The notes beneath the pieces were generated by a model. It worked only from the letters and a program-made list of their open reading frames with translations. It had not been told where the DNA came from and searched no databases. From NCBI RefSeq assembly GCF_030252345.1, contig NZ_CP126980.1, positions 6,711,501-6,775,500 on the forward strand: a stretch of DNA of 64,000 bases. The letters run 5' to 3'. The DNA comes from Actinoplanes oblitus. Lineage in GTDB: Bacteria; Actinomycetota; Actinomycetes; Mycobacteriales; Micromonosporaceae. Positions 1 through 9,084 of this stretch are shown one piece after another (positions within the stretch are counted from its first letter, which is position 1; each line of letters opens with the position of its first letter). Position numbers and translations under genes: made by a program.

Positions 1-2082
1 ACCGCGAAGAGCGGTCCGGACCTGCTGACCGTGGTCGGCGCGCTGCTGGGCGCGCAGCCCGGGGAGAGCCTGCGGCTGTCCGGCTGGTGGACCTCGCATC
101 CGCAGTACGGCCGGCAGTTCGAGGTGGTCTCCTACACCACAGTGCTGCCGGCGACCGTGCAGGGTATCCGCCGCTACCTGGGATCCGGGCTGGTCAAGGG
201 CATCGGCCCGGTCTTCGCCGAGCGGATCGTCGACCATTTCGGCGTGGACACCCTGCGGATCATCGAGGAGTCGCCGGACCGGCTGATCGAGGTGACCGGG
301 CTCGGCCCGAAACGCACCGCGAAGATCACCGCGGCGTGGGCCGAGCAGAAGGCGATCAAGGAGGTGATGCTGTTCCTGCAGGGGGTCGGCGTCTCCACGT
401 CGATAGCGGTGCGGATCTACAAGAAGTACGGCGACGCCTCCATCTCGGTGGTGCGGAACAGCCCCTACAAGCTCGCCTCGGACGTCTGGGGCATCGGGTT
501 CAAGACCGCCGACACCATCGCGCAGGCGGTCGGCATCCCGCACGACAGCCCCGAACGGGTGAAGGCGGGCCTGCAGTACACCCTGTCGCAGGCGACCGAC
601 AACGGTCACTGCTTCCTGCCGGTCCCGCAGCTGACCGACGAGGCCGCGAAGATCCTCGAGGTGCCGCCCGGACTCGTCCCGGCATGTCTGGCGGAGCTGG
701 TCGACGAGGAGGGCGTCGTCCGCGAGGGCGACAACGTCTACCTCGTGCCGTTCCACCGCGCGGAGATGTCGCTCGCCTCGTCGCTTGTCGCCCTGTTGCG
801 CGACAAGTCGGACCGGATGCCGGCCTTCCACGGCGTGGACTGGGCGAAAGCCCTGGCCTGGCTGCACCAGCGCACCGGCTCCACCCTCGCCCCCGAGCAG
901 GAGGCCGCGGTCAAGCTCGCGCTCACCGAGAAGGTGGCGGTGCTCACCGGCGGCCCCGGCTGCGGCAAGAGCTTCACCGTCCGGTCCGTCGTCGAGCTGG
1001 CCGCCGCCAAGAAGGCCAAGATCCAGCTGGTCGCGCCGACCGGCCGCGCCGCGAAACGCCTCGCCGAGCTCACCGGGCACCCCGCCGCCACCGTGCACCG
1101 CCTGCTCAAGCTCCAGCCCGGCGGGGACGCCAGCTACGACCGCGACAACCCGCTCGACGCCGACCTGCTGGTCGTCGACGAGTCCTCGATGCTCGACCTG
1201 ATCCTGGCGAACAAGCTGGTCAAGGCGATCCCGCCGGGCGCGCACCTGCTGCTGGTCGGCGACGTCGACCAGCTGCCCAGCGTGGGCGCCGGCGAGGTGC
1301 TGCGCGACCTGCTCGCCGCCGACGTCATCCCCCGGGTCCGGCTCACCCAGATCTTCCGGCAGGCGGCGGAGAGCGGCGTGGTCACCAACGCGCACCGGAT
1401 CAACCACGGCCGGCCGCCGCTGCTCGACGGGATGACCGACTTCTTCCTGTTCCCGTGCGACGACACCGAGGCGACCGCGGCGCTCACCGTTGACGTCGCG
1501 TGCCGCCGGATCCCCCGCAGGTTCGGTCTCGACCCGCGCCGGGACGTGCAGATCCTCACCCCGATGCACCGCGGCCCGGCCGGCGCCGGCGCGCTGAACA
1601 CGCTGCTGCAGCAGGAACTCACACCGGGCCGGGAGGGGTTGCCGGAACGCCGGGTCGGCGGCCGGGTGTTCCGGGTCGGCGACAAGGTCACCCAGATCCG
1701 GAACAACTACGACAAGGGCGTGGCCGGCGTCTTCAACGGCACCGTCGGCGTGGTCACCGCGCTGTCCCCGGAGGAACAGACGCTCCAGGTGCGCACCGAC
1801 GAGGACGAGCTGATCGACTACGACTTCGACGAGCTGGACGAGCTGGCTCACGCGTACGCGATCACCATTCACCGCTCGCAGGGCTCGGAGTACCCGGCGG
1901 TGGTGATCCCGCTGACCACCAGCGCCTGGATGATGCTGCAGCGCAACCTGCTCTACACCGCGATCACCCGGGCCAAGAAGCTGGTGGTGCTGGTCGGGTC
2001 GCGCAGGGCGCTGGCCGCCGCGGTGCGGACGGTCGGCGCGGGGCGGCGGTACACCGCGCTGACCGAGCGCCTCAGCCGCTAG
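1..2082 (+). CDS. recD2: RecD2-type ATP-dependent DNA helicase (5' end outside window)
   Basis: Superfamily 1 5'-3' DNA helicase of the RecD2 (RecD-like, RecBC-independent) type, expected to work in DNA repair or recombination. The frame is open from base 1. The first possible start inside the window (GTG at 31) lies within the conserved N-terminal OB-like region, so roughly 30-40 residues are missing. Counting from 31, helix-hairpin-helix segments cover about residues 50-210 (GLVKGIGPVFAERIV, VTGLGPKRTAKI). Walker A GGPGCGKS is at 307-314, Walker B VVDESS at about 381-386, and the C-terminal UvrD-like motif ITIHRSQGSEYP at about 611-622. All helicase motifs look intact. The gene runs convergently towards the caspase gene, 111 bp away. 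Confidence 0.93.
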   Translation, partial: TAKSGPDLLTVVGALLGAQPGESLRLSGWWTSHPQYGRQFEVVSYTTVLPATVQGIRRYLGSGLVKGIGPVFAERIVDHFGVDTLRIIEESPDRLIEVTGLGPKRTAKITAAWAEQKAIKEVMLFLQGVGVSTSIAVRIYKKYGDASISVVRNSPYKLASDVWGIGFKTADTIAQAVGIPHDSPERVKAGLQYTLSQATDNGHCFLPVPQLTDEAAKILEVPPGLVPACLAELVDEEGVVREGDNVYLVPFHRAEMSLASSLVALLRDKSDRMPAFHGVDWAKALAWLHQRTGSTLAPEQEAAVKLALTEKVAVLTGGPGCGKSFTVRSVVELAAAKKAKIQLVAPTGRAAKRLAELTGHPAATVHRLLKLQPGGDASYDRDNPLDADLLVVDESSMLDLILANKLVKAIPPGAHLLLVGDVDQLPSVGAGEVLRDLLAADVIPRVRLTQIFRQAAESGVVTNAHRINHGRPPLLDGMTDFFLFPCDDTEATAALTVDVACRRIPRRFGLDPRRDVQILTPMHRGPAGAGALNTLLQQELTPGREGLPERRVGGRVFRVGDKVTQIRNNYDKGVAGVFNGTVGVVTALSPEEQTLQVRTDEDELIDYDFDELDELAHAYAITIHRSQGSEYPAVVIPLTTSAWMMLQRNLLYTAITRAKKLVVLVGSRRALAAAVRTVGAGRRYTALTERLSR

Positions 2083-2083
2083 C

Positions 2084-2099
2084 GCCGTCCGGCGACGGC
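2084..2099. terminator. short hairpin between convergent recD2 and caspase genes
   Basis: GCCGTC-CGGC-GACGGC starts 2 bp after the recD2 stop codon: a 6-bp stem with a CGGC tetraloop. There is no T-tract, which is normal for actinobacterial terminators. The stem is short, so this is only a possible terminator. Confidence 0.35.
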
Positions 2100-2193
2100 A
2101 CCGGTGTGGCCGTCCGGGCCGCGCGAACCGCGTGCCGTCCGCGCACCCGGCGTTCCCGTTCGGCGACCGGTACAGCGGCGGCGCCGATCCGCC

Positions 2194-5100
2194 TCACCGC
2201 TCGGTGCAGGGGTTCACGTCGTCGGCGCCGTCGGGCAGGGCCGCGCGTTCCGGCGCGGTGAACCCGGTGCCGAAGGCGCGGCACAGCTCGCCGAACCAGG
2301 TGGTGGCGGAGAGCGGGACGACCGAGGGCATCAGATCGGTGCCGTCGACCGCGAGCCGGTCCGCTCCGTGGAGGGTGACCGGGGCCTCGCCGGATCCGAA
2401 GTCCAGCGTCCCGCTCACCACCCGCCGGCGCGGGTCCCACAGGCTCACCACTTCCGCCTTCCCGGTCACCACGTAACCGTCGGCGGTGATGCCGAGCAGG
2501 GCATCGACATCCGGGGCGGTGATCGGCTCCCCGATCCGCCGGCCGGTCCCGACGTCCCAGACCTCGATGGCGCCCGCCTGCCGGGTGACGACCCGGTCGC
2601 CGGTGTCGTCGAAGGCGATGTCCTCGCTGCCGGCGGTCACCGCGAGGGTGCGCAGACGCTTCCCCTGGGCCGCGCTCCAGAGCTGGATCGGTTCCCCGGC
2701 GGCGAAGACGGCGAACTCGTCCGGATGCCCGGGCCGCTCGACCAGACCGCCGTCCATGACGAAGCGCAGCCGCTGTTCCTCGGTCGACGACATCGCGATC
2801 GGTCCGGCGATCATCCGGCCGGTGACCGTGTTCCAGGTGGAGAGCTGGTCCTTGACCATCGCCGCCATCGTGGTGGCGCCGACCGTGGTCACCGCCAGCG
2901 AGCCGATCAGCAGGTCGGCGCCCGGGTCCGCGCCCGGCAGCGGGTAGTCGTGGTTCCGGGTCAGTTCCGGCATGACGAAATCGGTCACCTGCCAGTACAC
3001 GCCCTTCCTCGCGAAGCCCAGCGGCCAGCCGCTGCCGTTGTACCGGACGGCTCGGTCCTTGACGAGGCGACCGAGCCGCCGCCCGGACGACCGGTCCAGC
3101 ACCTCGACCGTGTCCGTCGTGCGGAACACCAGCTGGTTCCCGTCGCCGATCGGACTCGCGTCGCCCGGGCGGGGCAGCCAGTCCCGCACGACGTCGGCGA
3201 GCCGCAGCACCGTGGTGCCCACCGCCATCAGGGCGACCGGTGCACCGCCCCGGTCGATCACCTCGACCGGGACATCGGCGCCGACCGGCCGCAGCGCATC
3301 GGCCGCGGGCGGAAGGACCAGGTCGTAGGCCGCGCCGGTGGCCGCCGAGACGACCCGCTGCCGGCCGGGCGACGGGGACGAGGTCGCCGACGGCACCAGG
3401 TAGTCGCCGCCGGCGATCGGTGCCAGCGCACAGTTCGGATCCCAGAGCCGCCGAGCCGGCTGCCCGGTCGCCGCCGATCGCAGGGTCAGCAGTGGTCCAC
3501 CGGCCGCGCCGGGCGACGCGGTGACGCAGGTGACGACCCATCGTCCCCGACCGGCCGCGACCGCACCCGCCGGGAAACCCCGCACCCGGCGGCCGTCGGT
3601 CAGCGATCGGGTCTCCAGGGTGTCGGGTTCGGAGAGTTCCGTCGAGGGATGGGACACCAGAACGAGGTCCGGATCCTCGGTGAACTCCACTCCGGACAGC
3701 CCTGGAGCGCCGAAGGGTCGTGCCGGTAGTGGCATCCGGGTACGACTGGCCACCGCCCACAGGAAGGCGTCGTTTCCGCCGGCCGCCAGAAGCCGGCTGC
3801 CGTCGGACGCGAAGGCCAGGTGGATCCCGTGGGTCCAGGTCACCTCGGGGCTGCCGGCCAGCGGCAGCGGGCCGGTGCGCCCGCGCAGGTCCCACAGCTC
3901 GATCGGCTTCCCCGTCCGGGCGGTGACCAGCCATCTGCCGTCCGCGCTCAGCGCGGCTCGCAGGTCGGCTCCCGGTATCCGCCACGTGGACACCGGCCCG
4001 CTCAGCAGTCCGGTCACCATGGTGACCCCCTGGTCGTCGAGCAGCATCGTCATCCGCCCGTCACCGCTGCTGCGCAGCTGGGTGATCGGCCGCCGGGCAA
4101 GGTCGTCGAAGACGTGATCGACCGATCTCAGCTGCAGGTACCGGCGGGCCAGCGCGTTCCGCGCCGCCGGACTGGACTGCTCCGCGCGCCAGGCCGCCAG
4201 TGCCAGCCGGGCGGCGAAGGCCGGACGACCCGGCGCTTCGGCTTCGGAGGCCGCCGCGAGGCTCTGCGCGTTCGCGGCCCGCAGTTGCCTGTCGAGCCGA
4301 TCACCGCGGACGATCGCCAGCACCGCGGCGGTGGAGGCGACCACGGTGAGCACCGCCAGGACGCCGGCGAGGATCCGGCGCATCCGAGCCCCGCGCCGGC
4401 GCTGCCGGAGGGAGGCGGCCAGGAACTCCCGGCCGGCCGCGCTGATCTCCTGCTCCGGCACGGTCCCGAGCAGCGCCCGCGCCTCCGCGAGCCGCCCGCC
4501 CCGGTAGAGGCGCCCGGCCTCCTCGCCGGCGTCCCGCCACTGTTCGGCAGCCACCTCCAGGTCCTGGACGGCCCGCCGGCCGGCGCGATCGGTCGCCATC
4601 CAGGAGCGCAGCCGCGGCCACGAACGGATCAGCGCCTCGTGGGTGATCTCCACGTCCGGCCCGTCCAGGGTGACGAGGCGGGCCTCCGCGAAGGCCGCCA
4701 GCACGGCCCGCGCCTCGGGGCCGGCGACGTCCGAGCGGCGGAGCCGGCGCCGGGTGTCGGGCCCGTCGCCACCCGCCCGGACCATGCGCAGCAGCAGGCC
4801 ACGCGCGACGTCCCGGGCCTGCGGCGCGAGGGCCCCGAACACCTCCTCGGCGGTCGCCGCCACCGCCCCGGTGACCCCACCGGCCGCCCGGTACCCGTCG
4901 ACCGTCAGGGTCGCGCCGGTCCGGCCCTGCCAGGTGCGGAGCAACGCCTGGGAGAGCAGTGGCAGTACGCCGGGGTGGTAGCCGGTGGCGTTCGCGTCGG
5001 CCGGATCCGCGCCGGCGTCGCGCAGCAGGATCTCGACGAGGCCCGGTTGCGGCGCGTACCCGGTGCGTGCGGCCGGCTCGGTGATCGCCTCCCGCAGTTC

Positions 5101-6438
5101 GCCGGTGGTCATCGGACCGACCACCACGGTCCGGCTCTCCAGCGCGGACACCAGCGCGCCGAATCCGGCGCAGTGACCGATGAAGTCGGAACGCACGCCG
5201 AGGACCACTGTCGCCGCCGGGTGACCGGGCGCCGCGGCGGCGTCGAGTGCGGCGACGAACTCCCGCCGCTCCGGTTCGGTCGCCGCCGACGTGAACAGCT
5301 CCTCGAACTGGTCGACCACGATCAGCACGGCGGCGTTCCGCGCTCGGGCGATGGCTTCGGGCAGGGCGGCCCGCACCACGGCGGGATCCTGGGAGCACCA
5401 GTCGGCCAGCGCGGTCGCCAGCGCGCCGAGCGGGTCGTCGCCGGGGGTGAACAGGATGTGCTGGGGTGGCGGGGTGGCGAGGGCGCCCAGCTCCCCGCGG
5501 CGGACGGCGGGGATCAGGCCGGCGGCCAGCAGCGAGCTCTTCCCGGAGCCGGAGGGCCCGCTGACGACGACGAGGCCACCCGTCGACAGCCCCTCCCGAA
5601 GCCGGCGCAGCACGGCCTCCACCAGCGCCGCCCGGCCCGCGAAGAGGACCTCGTCCTCGACCGTGTACGGCTCGAGCCCCCGGTACGGACACGCCCCCTC
5701 GCCGGGCTGCTCCCCGGATGCCGGATCGGTGACCGGCCGGTAGGCGCGGTTGGGTGCCAGCACCAGCTCGGCGGCGTTGTTGCCGATCCGCAGCACCGGG
5801 GCCGGGCCGCCGCGCCGGACGATGCGCCGGTGCAGATGGTCGAAGACGTGCTGCAGCCGCAACTCGCCCGGAGCGGTGGGTATGCCGTCGTTCAGCGCCG
5901 CCAGCAGTTCGCCGCTGAACGCGGTGTACCGCTCACCGTCGGGCGCCAGCGCGTGCTCGTCCCGGTCGGCCGAGGCGAGCAGCGCGCCGCTGGGCACCGG
6001 GTTCACCGCCCGGCCGGAGAAGCAGCAGTCCAGTACCACCACCACCGTCCGCGCGCGGCACGACATCAGCACCCCGTGGATCTCGGAGAACGGCAGTGCC
6101 TGGTACGCGGCCTTCTTGGTGAGGTCGACGGTGGCCCGGGTGGCCAGGTGCAGGGCGCCGTCCGGACTGAGTGCTCCGTGGCCGACGTAGTAGACCAGCA
6201 GCACGTCCGTCGCGTCGTCGGCGGCGGCGATCACGGCGTCCAGGAACGGCTCCGGACCGGCCGGGTCGACGAGGGTCGTGATGTTGCCGGGACGCAGGCC
6301 GCAGCCGACGAGTGCGTCCCGGAGCGCGGTGACGGTCTCCTCGACGGCCGGGACCGGCGGCAACACCGAGCCCGGATCGTGCCGGCCGGTGCCGGCCAGC
6401 ACGGCACGTGCGCCCGAGCCGCCGAGGCGGGCGGTCAC
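2194..6438 (-). CDS. caspase-like peptidase / nSTAND NTPase / WD-like beta-propeller protein
   Basis: A 1414-residue multidomain conflict-type protein. Residues 8-230 form a caspase-like (C14/metacaspase) peptidase with the dyad visible: His87 in YYVGHGAL and Cys139 in LDCCFSGR. A P-loop NTPase of the nSTAND1 type follows at about 250-680: CPYRGLEPY lead-in, Walker A GPSGSGKSS at 294-302, Walker B VLIVVDQFEEL around Asp376. A single hydrophobic segment at about 690-712 (AGVLAVLTVVASTAAVLAIV) is probably transmembrane. The C-terminal 600 or so residues hold degenerate WD-like blades (LWDLRG, LWDPRRR, VWDVGTGRR). The start is GTG and overlaps the EACC1 stop by 4 bp (GTGA), so the two are translationally coupled. 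Expected role (family knowledge plus inference): the propeller and STAND parts sense a signal, the NTPase switches state, and the protease is the effector. The trigger and protease substrate are not visible. Confidence 0.88.
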   Translation of the reverse strand: MTARLGGSGARAVLAGTGRHDPGSVLPPVPAVEETVTALRDALVGCGLRPGNITTLVDPAGPEPFLDAVIAAADDATDVLLVYYVGHGALSPDGALHLATRATVDLTKKAAYQALPFSEIHGVLMSCRARTVVVVLDCCFSGRAVNPVPSGALLASADRDEHALAPDGERYTAFSGELLAALNDGIPTAPGELRLQHVFDHLHRRIVRRGGPAPVLRIGNNAAELVLAPNRAYRPVTDPASGEQPGEGACPYRGLEPYTVEDEVLFAGRAALVEAVLRRLREGLSTGGLVVVSGPSGSGKSSLLAAGLIPAVRRGELGALATPPPQHILFTPGDDPLGALATALADWCSQDPAVVRAALPEAIARARNAAVLIVVDQFEELFTSAATEPERREFVAALDAAAAPGHPAATVVLGVRSDFIGHCAGFGALVSALESRTVVVGPMTTGELREAITEPAARTGYAPQPGLVEILLRDAGADPADANATGYHPGVLPLLSQALLRTWQGRTGATLTVDGYRAAGGVTGAVAATAEEVFGALAPQARDVARGLLLRMVRAGGDGPDTRRRLRRSDVAGPEARAVLAAFAEARLVTLDGPDVEITHEALIRSWPRLRSWMATDRAGRRAVQDLEVAAEQWRDAGEEAGRLYRGGRLAEARALLGTVPEQEISAAGREFLAASLRQRRRGARMRRILAGVLAVLTVVASTAAVLAIVRGDRLDRQLRAANAQSLAAASEAEAPGRPAFAARLALAAWRAEQSSPAARNALARRYLQLRSVDHVFDDLARRPITQLRSSGDGRMTMLLDDQGVTMVTGLLSGPVSTWRIPGADLRAALSADGRWLVTARTGKPIELWDLRGRTGPLPLAGSPEVTWTHGIHLAFASDGSRLLAAGGNDAFLWAVASRTRMPLPARPFGAPGLSGVEFTEDPDLVLVSHPSTELSEPDTLETRSLTDGRRVRGFPAGAVAAGRGRWVVTCVTASPGAAGGPLLTLRSAATGQPARRLWDPNCALAPIAGGDYLVPSATSSPSPGRQRVVSAATGAAYDLVLPPAADALRPVGADVPVEVIDRGGAPVALMAVGTTVLRLADVVRDWLPRPGDASPIGDGNQLVFRTTDTVEVLDRSSGRRLGRLVKDRAVRYNGSGWPLGFARKGVYWQVTDFVMPELTRNHDYPLPGADPGADLLIGSLAVTTVGATTMAAMVKDQLSTWNTVTGRMIAGPIAMSSTEEQRLRFVMDGGLVERPGHPDEFAVFAAGEPIQLWSAAQGKRLRTLAVTAGSEDIAFDDTGDRVVTRQAGAIEVWDVGTGRRIGEPITAPDVDALLGITADGYVVTGKAEVVSLWDPRRRVVSGTLDFGSGEAPVTLHGADRLAVDGTDLMPSVVPLSATTWFGELCRAFGTGFTAPERAALPDGADDVNPCTER

Positions 6439-6830
6439 CGTTTCTTGTCCTTTTCGCTCCGTTTCTGCTCTCCGGTGGCCTCGACGGCGCTAGTCAGCGT
6501 GCTCGTCAGCTCGGCGAGGCCGGCCGTGTCCAGGGCCCGCACCGTCCGGGCTTCCAGGGTGATCTCCGCACCCTCCCGGTCACGCATCACCAGCCGCACC
6601 GCGCCGACCCGGGTGCGCAGCCAGGCGACCAGCGAGGCGACGAACGCGCTGGACACCGAGCCGGCGACGACCTGCAGGGTGTCGGTGCCGGTGCCCAGTT
6701 CGCCCCGCGCGACAGAGGCCACGCACAGGCTCACCGCACCACGGAGGGCATCCTCCCGGAGGAGCCAGGCGCGCAGGCCCAGCAACTGGTCGGCCGCGTC
6801 GTCGCCGGCCACGGTGACCCGCACGTCCAT
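6435..6830 (-). CDS. effector-associated constant component EACC1 protein
   Basis: Small alpha/beta protein of about 131 residues that matches the EACC1 (effector-associated constant component 1) pattern. It has LRAWLLREDALRG near the N-terminus, a small-residue helix VSSAFVASLVAWLRTR, then strand-rich VRLVMRDREGAEITLEA, and ends in a charged tail EKRSEKDKKR-like. EACC1 proteins are known from comparative genomics as the fixed partner of caspase, trypsin and other effectors in actinobacterial NTP-dependent conflict systems. The ATG at 6830 (MDVRVTV) is preceded by AGGGG. The upstream ATG at 6890 would add 20 unconserved residues and has no ribosome site. Its stop overlaps the GTG of the caspase-nSTAND gene, so EACC1 is the promoter-proximal cistron of the cassette. 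Confidence 0.8.
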   Translation of the reverse strand: MDVRVTVAGDDAADQLLGLRAWLLREDALRGAVSLCVASVARGELGTGTDTLQVVAGSVSSAFVASLVAWLRTRVGAVRLVMRDREGAEITLEARTVRALDTAGLAELTSTLTSAVEATGEQKRSEKDKKR

Positions 6831-7183
6831 GACGTCAGCCCCTGGTTGTCCGGTCCGGTCCGCGATGGTCCCGGACGTCCAAGGTGACATACCGCGGTGC
6901 GCACTTCAACCGCCGCCTTTACCCGAAGGCGTACCGGCCGGCGATCCGGAACACCGGAATGTCACCCGCGAGAACCGGATTTCACCCACCCGATCTTGGC
7001 TTAGCACGGCCGGCCGGCCGACCGGAGCAACATTGGCGAAATCGGGCCGAATGGCCGTCGCGGCAAAGACGGCCGGACAACGAATTACGGCAAACACGGC
7101 GGGCCCGAATGTAATCGCCGGGGGCCGCGTCGAAATATTCTTTTCCCAACGCAGTGCACCATTCGATTTAACGGGGGTTATTC
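6831..7183. other. divergent intergenic region
   Basis: About 350 bp between the divergent EACC1-caspase cassette and the DUF4360 gene. The part near 7085-7183 is clearly more AT-rich than its surroundings (aatattctttt, gatttaacggg) and probably holds the promoter and leader of the secreted protein. GGGGGT at 7175-7180 is only 3 nt before the ATG, so a ribosome site is unclear. No gene or repeat was recognised. Confidence 0.5.
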
Positions 7184-7819
7184 ATGTTCCGTCAACTGAC
7201 CGCCGGCGCGGCGATGCTCGCCTCGCTCGTCGTGGCCACGCCCGCTCACGCCACGCCGCTGCCCACGCCGGACGAGATGATGATCATCAACGTGGTGAAC
7301 GCGAACGGATCCGGATGCCCGGACAAGTCCGCGAAGATCACCGTGTCGCCGGACAACACCGCGTTCACGGTGACCTACTCGGACTACACGGCTCAGGTCG
7401 GGCCGGAATCAACACCACTGGATTTCCGAAAGAATTGCCAGATCGCGCTGGACATCAAGGTGCCGTCCGGATTCACGTTCGCGATCGCCAGCGCGGACTA
7501 TCGCGGATACGCCAGCCTGGCGAAGGGCGCGTGGGCGCAGGAGGCCGCCAACTACTACTTCCAGGGGCATTCCCAGACGACCCGGATCGAGCACAACTTC
7601 AAGGGCCCGTTCGATGACAACTGGCAGCGCAACGACCAGGTCGGGATCGCCTCGCTGAGCTTCCTGCCGTGCGGGGAGCGCCGCTATCTGAACATCAACA
7701 CCGACCTGCGGGTCAACCGCGGGTCGTCGGACGCGCACAAGTACACCAGCTTCATCTCGATGGACTCCACCGACGCCGCGATCAACACGGTGTACCGGGT
7801 CGCCTGGAAGCGCTGCTAG
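7184..7819 (+). CDS. secreted DUF4360 family protein
   Basis: A 211-residue exported protein. Residues 1-23 are a Sec signal peptide ending ATPAHA. The mature part shows DUF4360 hallmarks: an N-terminal GSGCP motif, DFRKNCQIALDIKVPSGF, the aromatic YRGYASL segment, AANYYFQG, and a C-terminal cysteine motif ending WKRC. Four mature cysteines (GCP, KNC, LPCG, KRC) could form two disulfides. The family is widespread in secreted proteins of actinobacteria and fungi, and its function is unknown. It is a single gene, with an AT-rich upstream region, and ends 3 bp before the convergent YibE/F gene. Confidence 0.85.
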   Translation: MFRQLTAGAAMLASLVVATPAHATPLPTPDEMMIINVVNANGSGCPDKSAKITVSPDNTAFTVTYSDYTAQVGPESTPLDFRKNCQIALDIKVPSGFTFAIASADYRGYASLAKGAWAQEAANYYFQGHSQTTRIEHNFKGPFDDNWQRNDQVGIASLSFLPCGERRYLNINTDLRVNRGSSDAHKYTSFISMDSTDAAINTVYRVAWKRC

Positions 7820-7822
7820 TCG

Positions 7823-9064
7823 TCAACTGTCGAAGACCGCCCACGGGCTCTCGGTGGGTGGGCGCGGGCCGGTCGTCGTCGCGACGGCCGGCCCGGCCTG
7901 GTCCGCCCGCGCGATCCGGTGCGCGATCAGCGCGGCCAGCGCCGTGGTGATCGGCACCGCGGCGATCAGGCCGATCGTGCCGACCGCGCTGCGCACCAGT
8001 TCCTGCGCGATCAGCTGCCCGGTGAGCAGCTCGCCGACCGGGGTCCCGCCGGTCGCGAAGAGCAGCATCAGCGGCAGCGACGCGCCCGCGTAGGCCAGCA
8101 CTATCGTGTTGATCACCGAGGCGATGTGCGCCCGGCCGATCCGGGTGGCCGCGCGGTACAGGCCGCGGAAGCCGTACGCCGGATTGGCCAGCGCCAGCTC
8201 GGTGACCGTTGCCGACTGGGTGACCGTCACGTCGTCCAGCACGCCGAGCGAGCCGATCACGATGCTGGCCAGCAGCAGGCCCCGCATGTCGACCGAGCCC
8301 TGGGTGATCGACAAGAAGTTCGAGGTGTCGTCGGAGACGCCGGTCAGGTGCAGCGCGGCGACGCTGATCCCGGCCAGCACCGCGGTGATCACCAGACTGG
8401 TCAGGGTGCCGGCCACGGCGATGGTGGTGGTGACGGTGAACCCGTGCGTCAGGTACAGCACGGTCAGCATGATCGCGGCCGAGCCGACCACCGCGACAAG
8501 CGTCGGCGACCGGCCGTCCAGGATCGCCGGGACGATGAAGAACAGCAGCACCCCGAACGTGACGGCCAGCCCGGCCAGGGCGGTCAGCCCGCGCCAGCGG
8601 CCGAAGGCGATCACCGCCAGGGCGAACGCCGCGCCGAGGATCCACAGCTCGCGGGAGCGCTGGTGGTCGGAGATCGTGTAGGTGAGCCCGCCACCGTCGC
8701 TCTCCAGACCCAGCACGATCACCCGGTCGCCGGCCTCGATGGCCGGTGCGCCGGGCCCGTACGGCAGGTCGGTGCCGACCACCTCGCCGCTGGCCAGTCG
8801 CACCGTCGCGGTGCCGCAGCCGGTGGGCTGCGGCTCGCCCCGCGGCACCGGGGCGCAGGCGGCCGGGGTGACCGTCCGGACCACGCCGTCGATCTGCAGA
8901 GGTCCCTCGGCGGGGTCGGCCCGGGGCGCGTCCCGGGGCCAGAGCAGCAGCATGCCGAGCGCGGTCAGCAGGACCGCCGGGATCAGCAGCAGCAGCGTCA
9001 GCCGGCGGGCCGTGGGCAGCGGGTCGTCGCCGGGAGCGCGGTGACTGTGGTGGTGACCGGCCAT
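7823..9064 (-). CDS. YibE/F family multi-pass membrane protein
   Basis: A YibE/F-type integral membrane protein of 413 residues. It has a His-rich cytoplasmic start (MAGHHHSHR), one N-terminal transmembrane helix (LLLLIPAVLLTALGMLLL), and an extracytoplasmic domain of about 110 residues with two cysteines. About seven membrane helices follow, holding the family signature TQGSVDMRGLLLASIVIGSL, GVLDDVTVTQ and INTIVLAYAGASLPL. Function in the family is not established. The open frame extends upstream to 9217, but that part lies over the preceding gene and is low-complexity. The ATG at 9064 gives the natural start, 20 bp downstream of the preceding gene's stop, so the two are probably co-transcribed. 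Confidence 0.88.
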   Translation of the reverse strand: MAGHHHSHRAPGDDPLPTARRLTLLLLIPAVLLTALGMLLLWPRDAPRADPAEGPLQIDGVVRTVTPAACAPVPRGEPQPTGCGTATVRLASGEVVGTDLPYGPGAPAIEAGDRVIVLGLESDGGGLTYTISDHQRSRELWILGAAFALAVIAFGRWRGLTALAGLAVTFGVLLFFIVPAILDGRSPTLVAVVGSAAIMLTVLYLTHGFTVTTTIAVAGTLTSLVITAVLAGISVAALHLTGVSDDTSNFLSITQGSVDMRGLLLASIVIGSLGVLDDVTVTQSATVTELALANPAYGFRGLYRAATRIGRAHIASVINTIVLAYAGASLPLMLLFATGGTPVGELLTGQLIAQELVRSAVGTIGLIAAVPITTALAALIAHRIARADQAGPAVATTTGPRPPTESPWAVFDS

Positions 9065-9084
9065 GCTGACGAACCGTACCGGGG

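Noticed and set aside
3820..7617. Very long open frame on the plus strand opposite the caspase-nSTAND gene
   Set aside because: Its translation is Arg/Gly/Pro-rich low complexity with no domain. Such frames arise opposite GC-rich genes because of third-position G/C bias.
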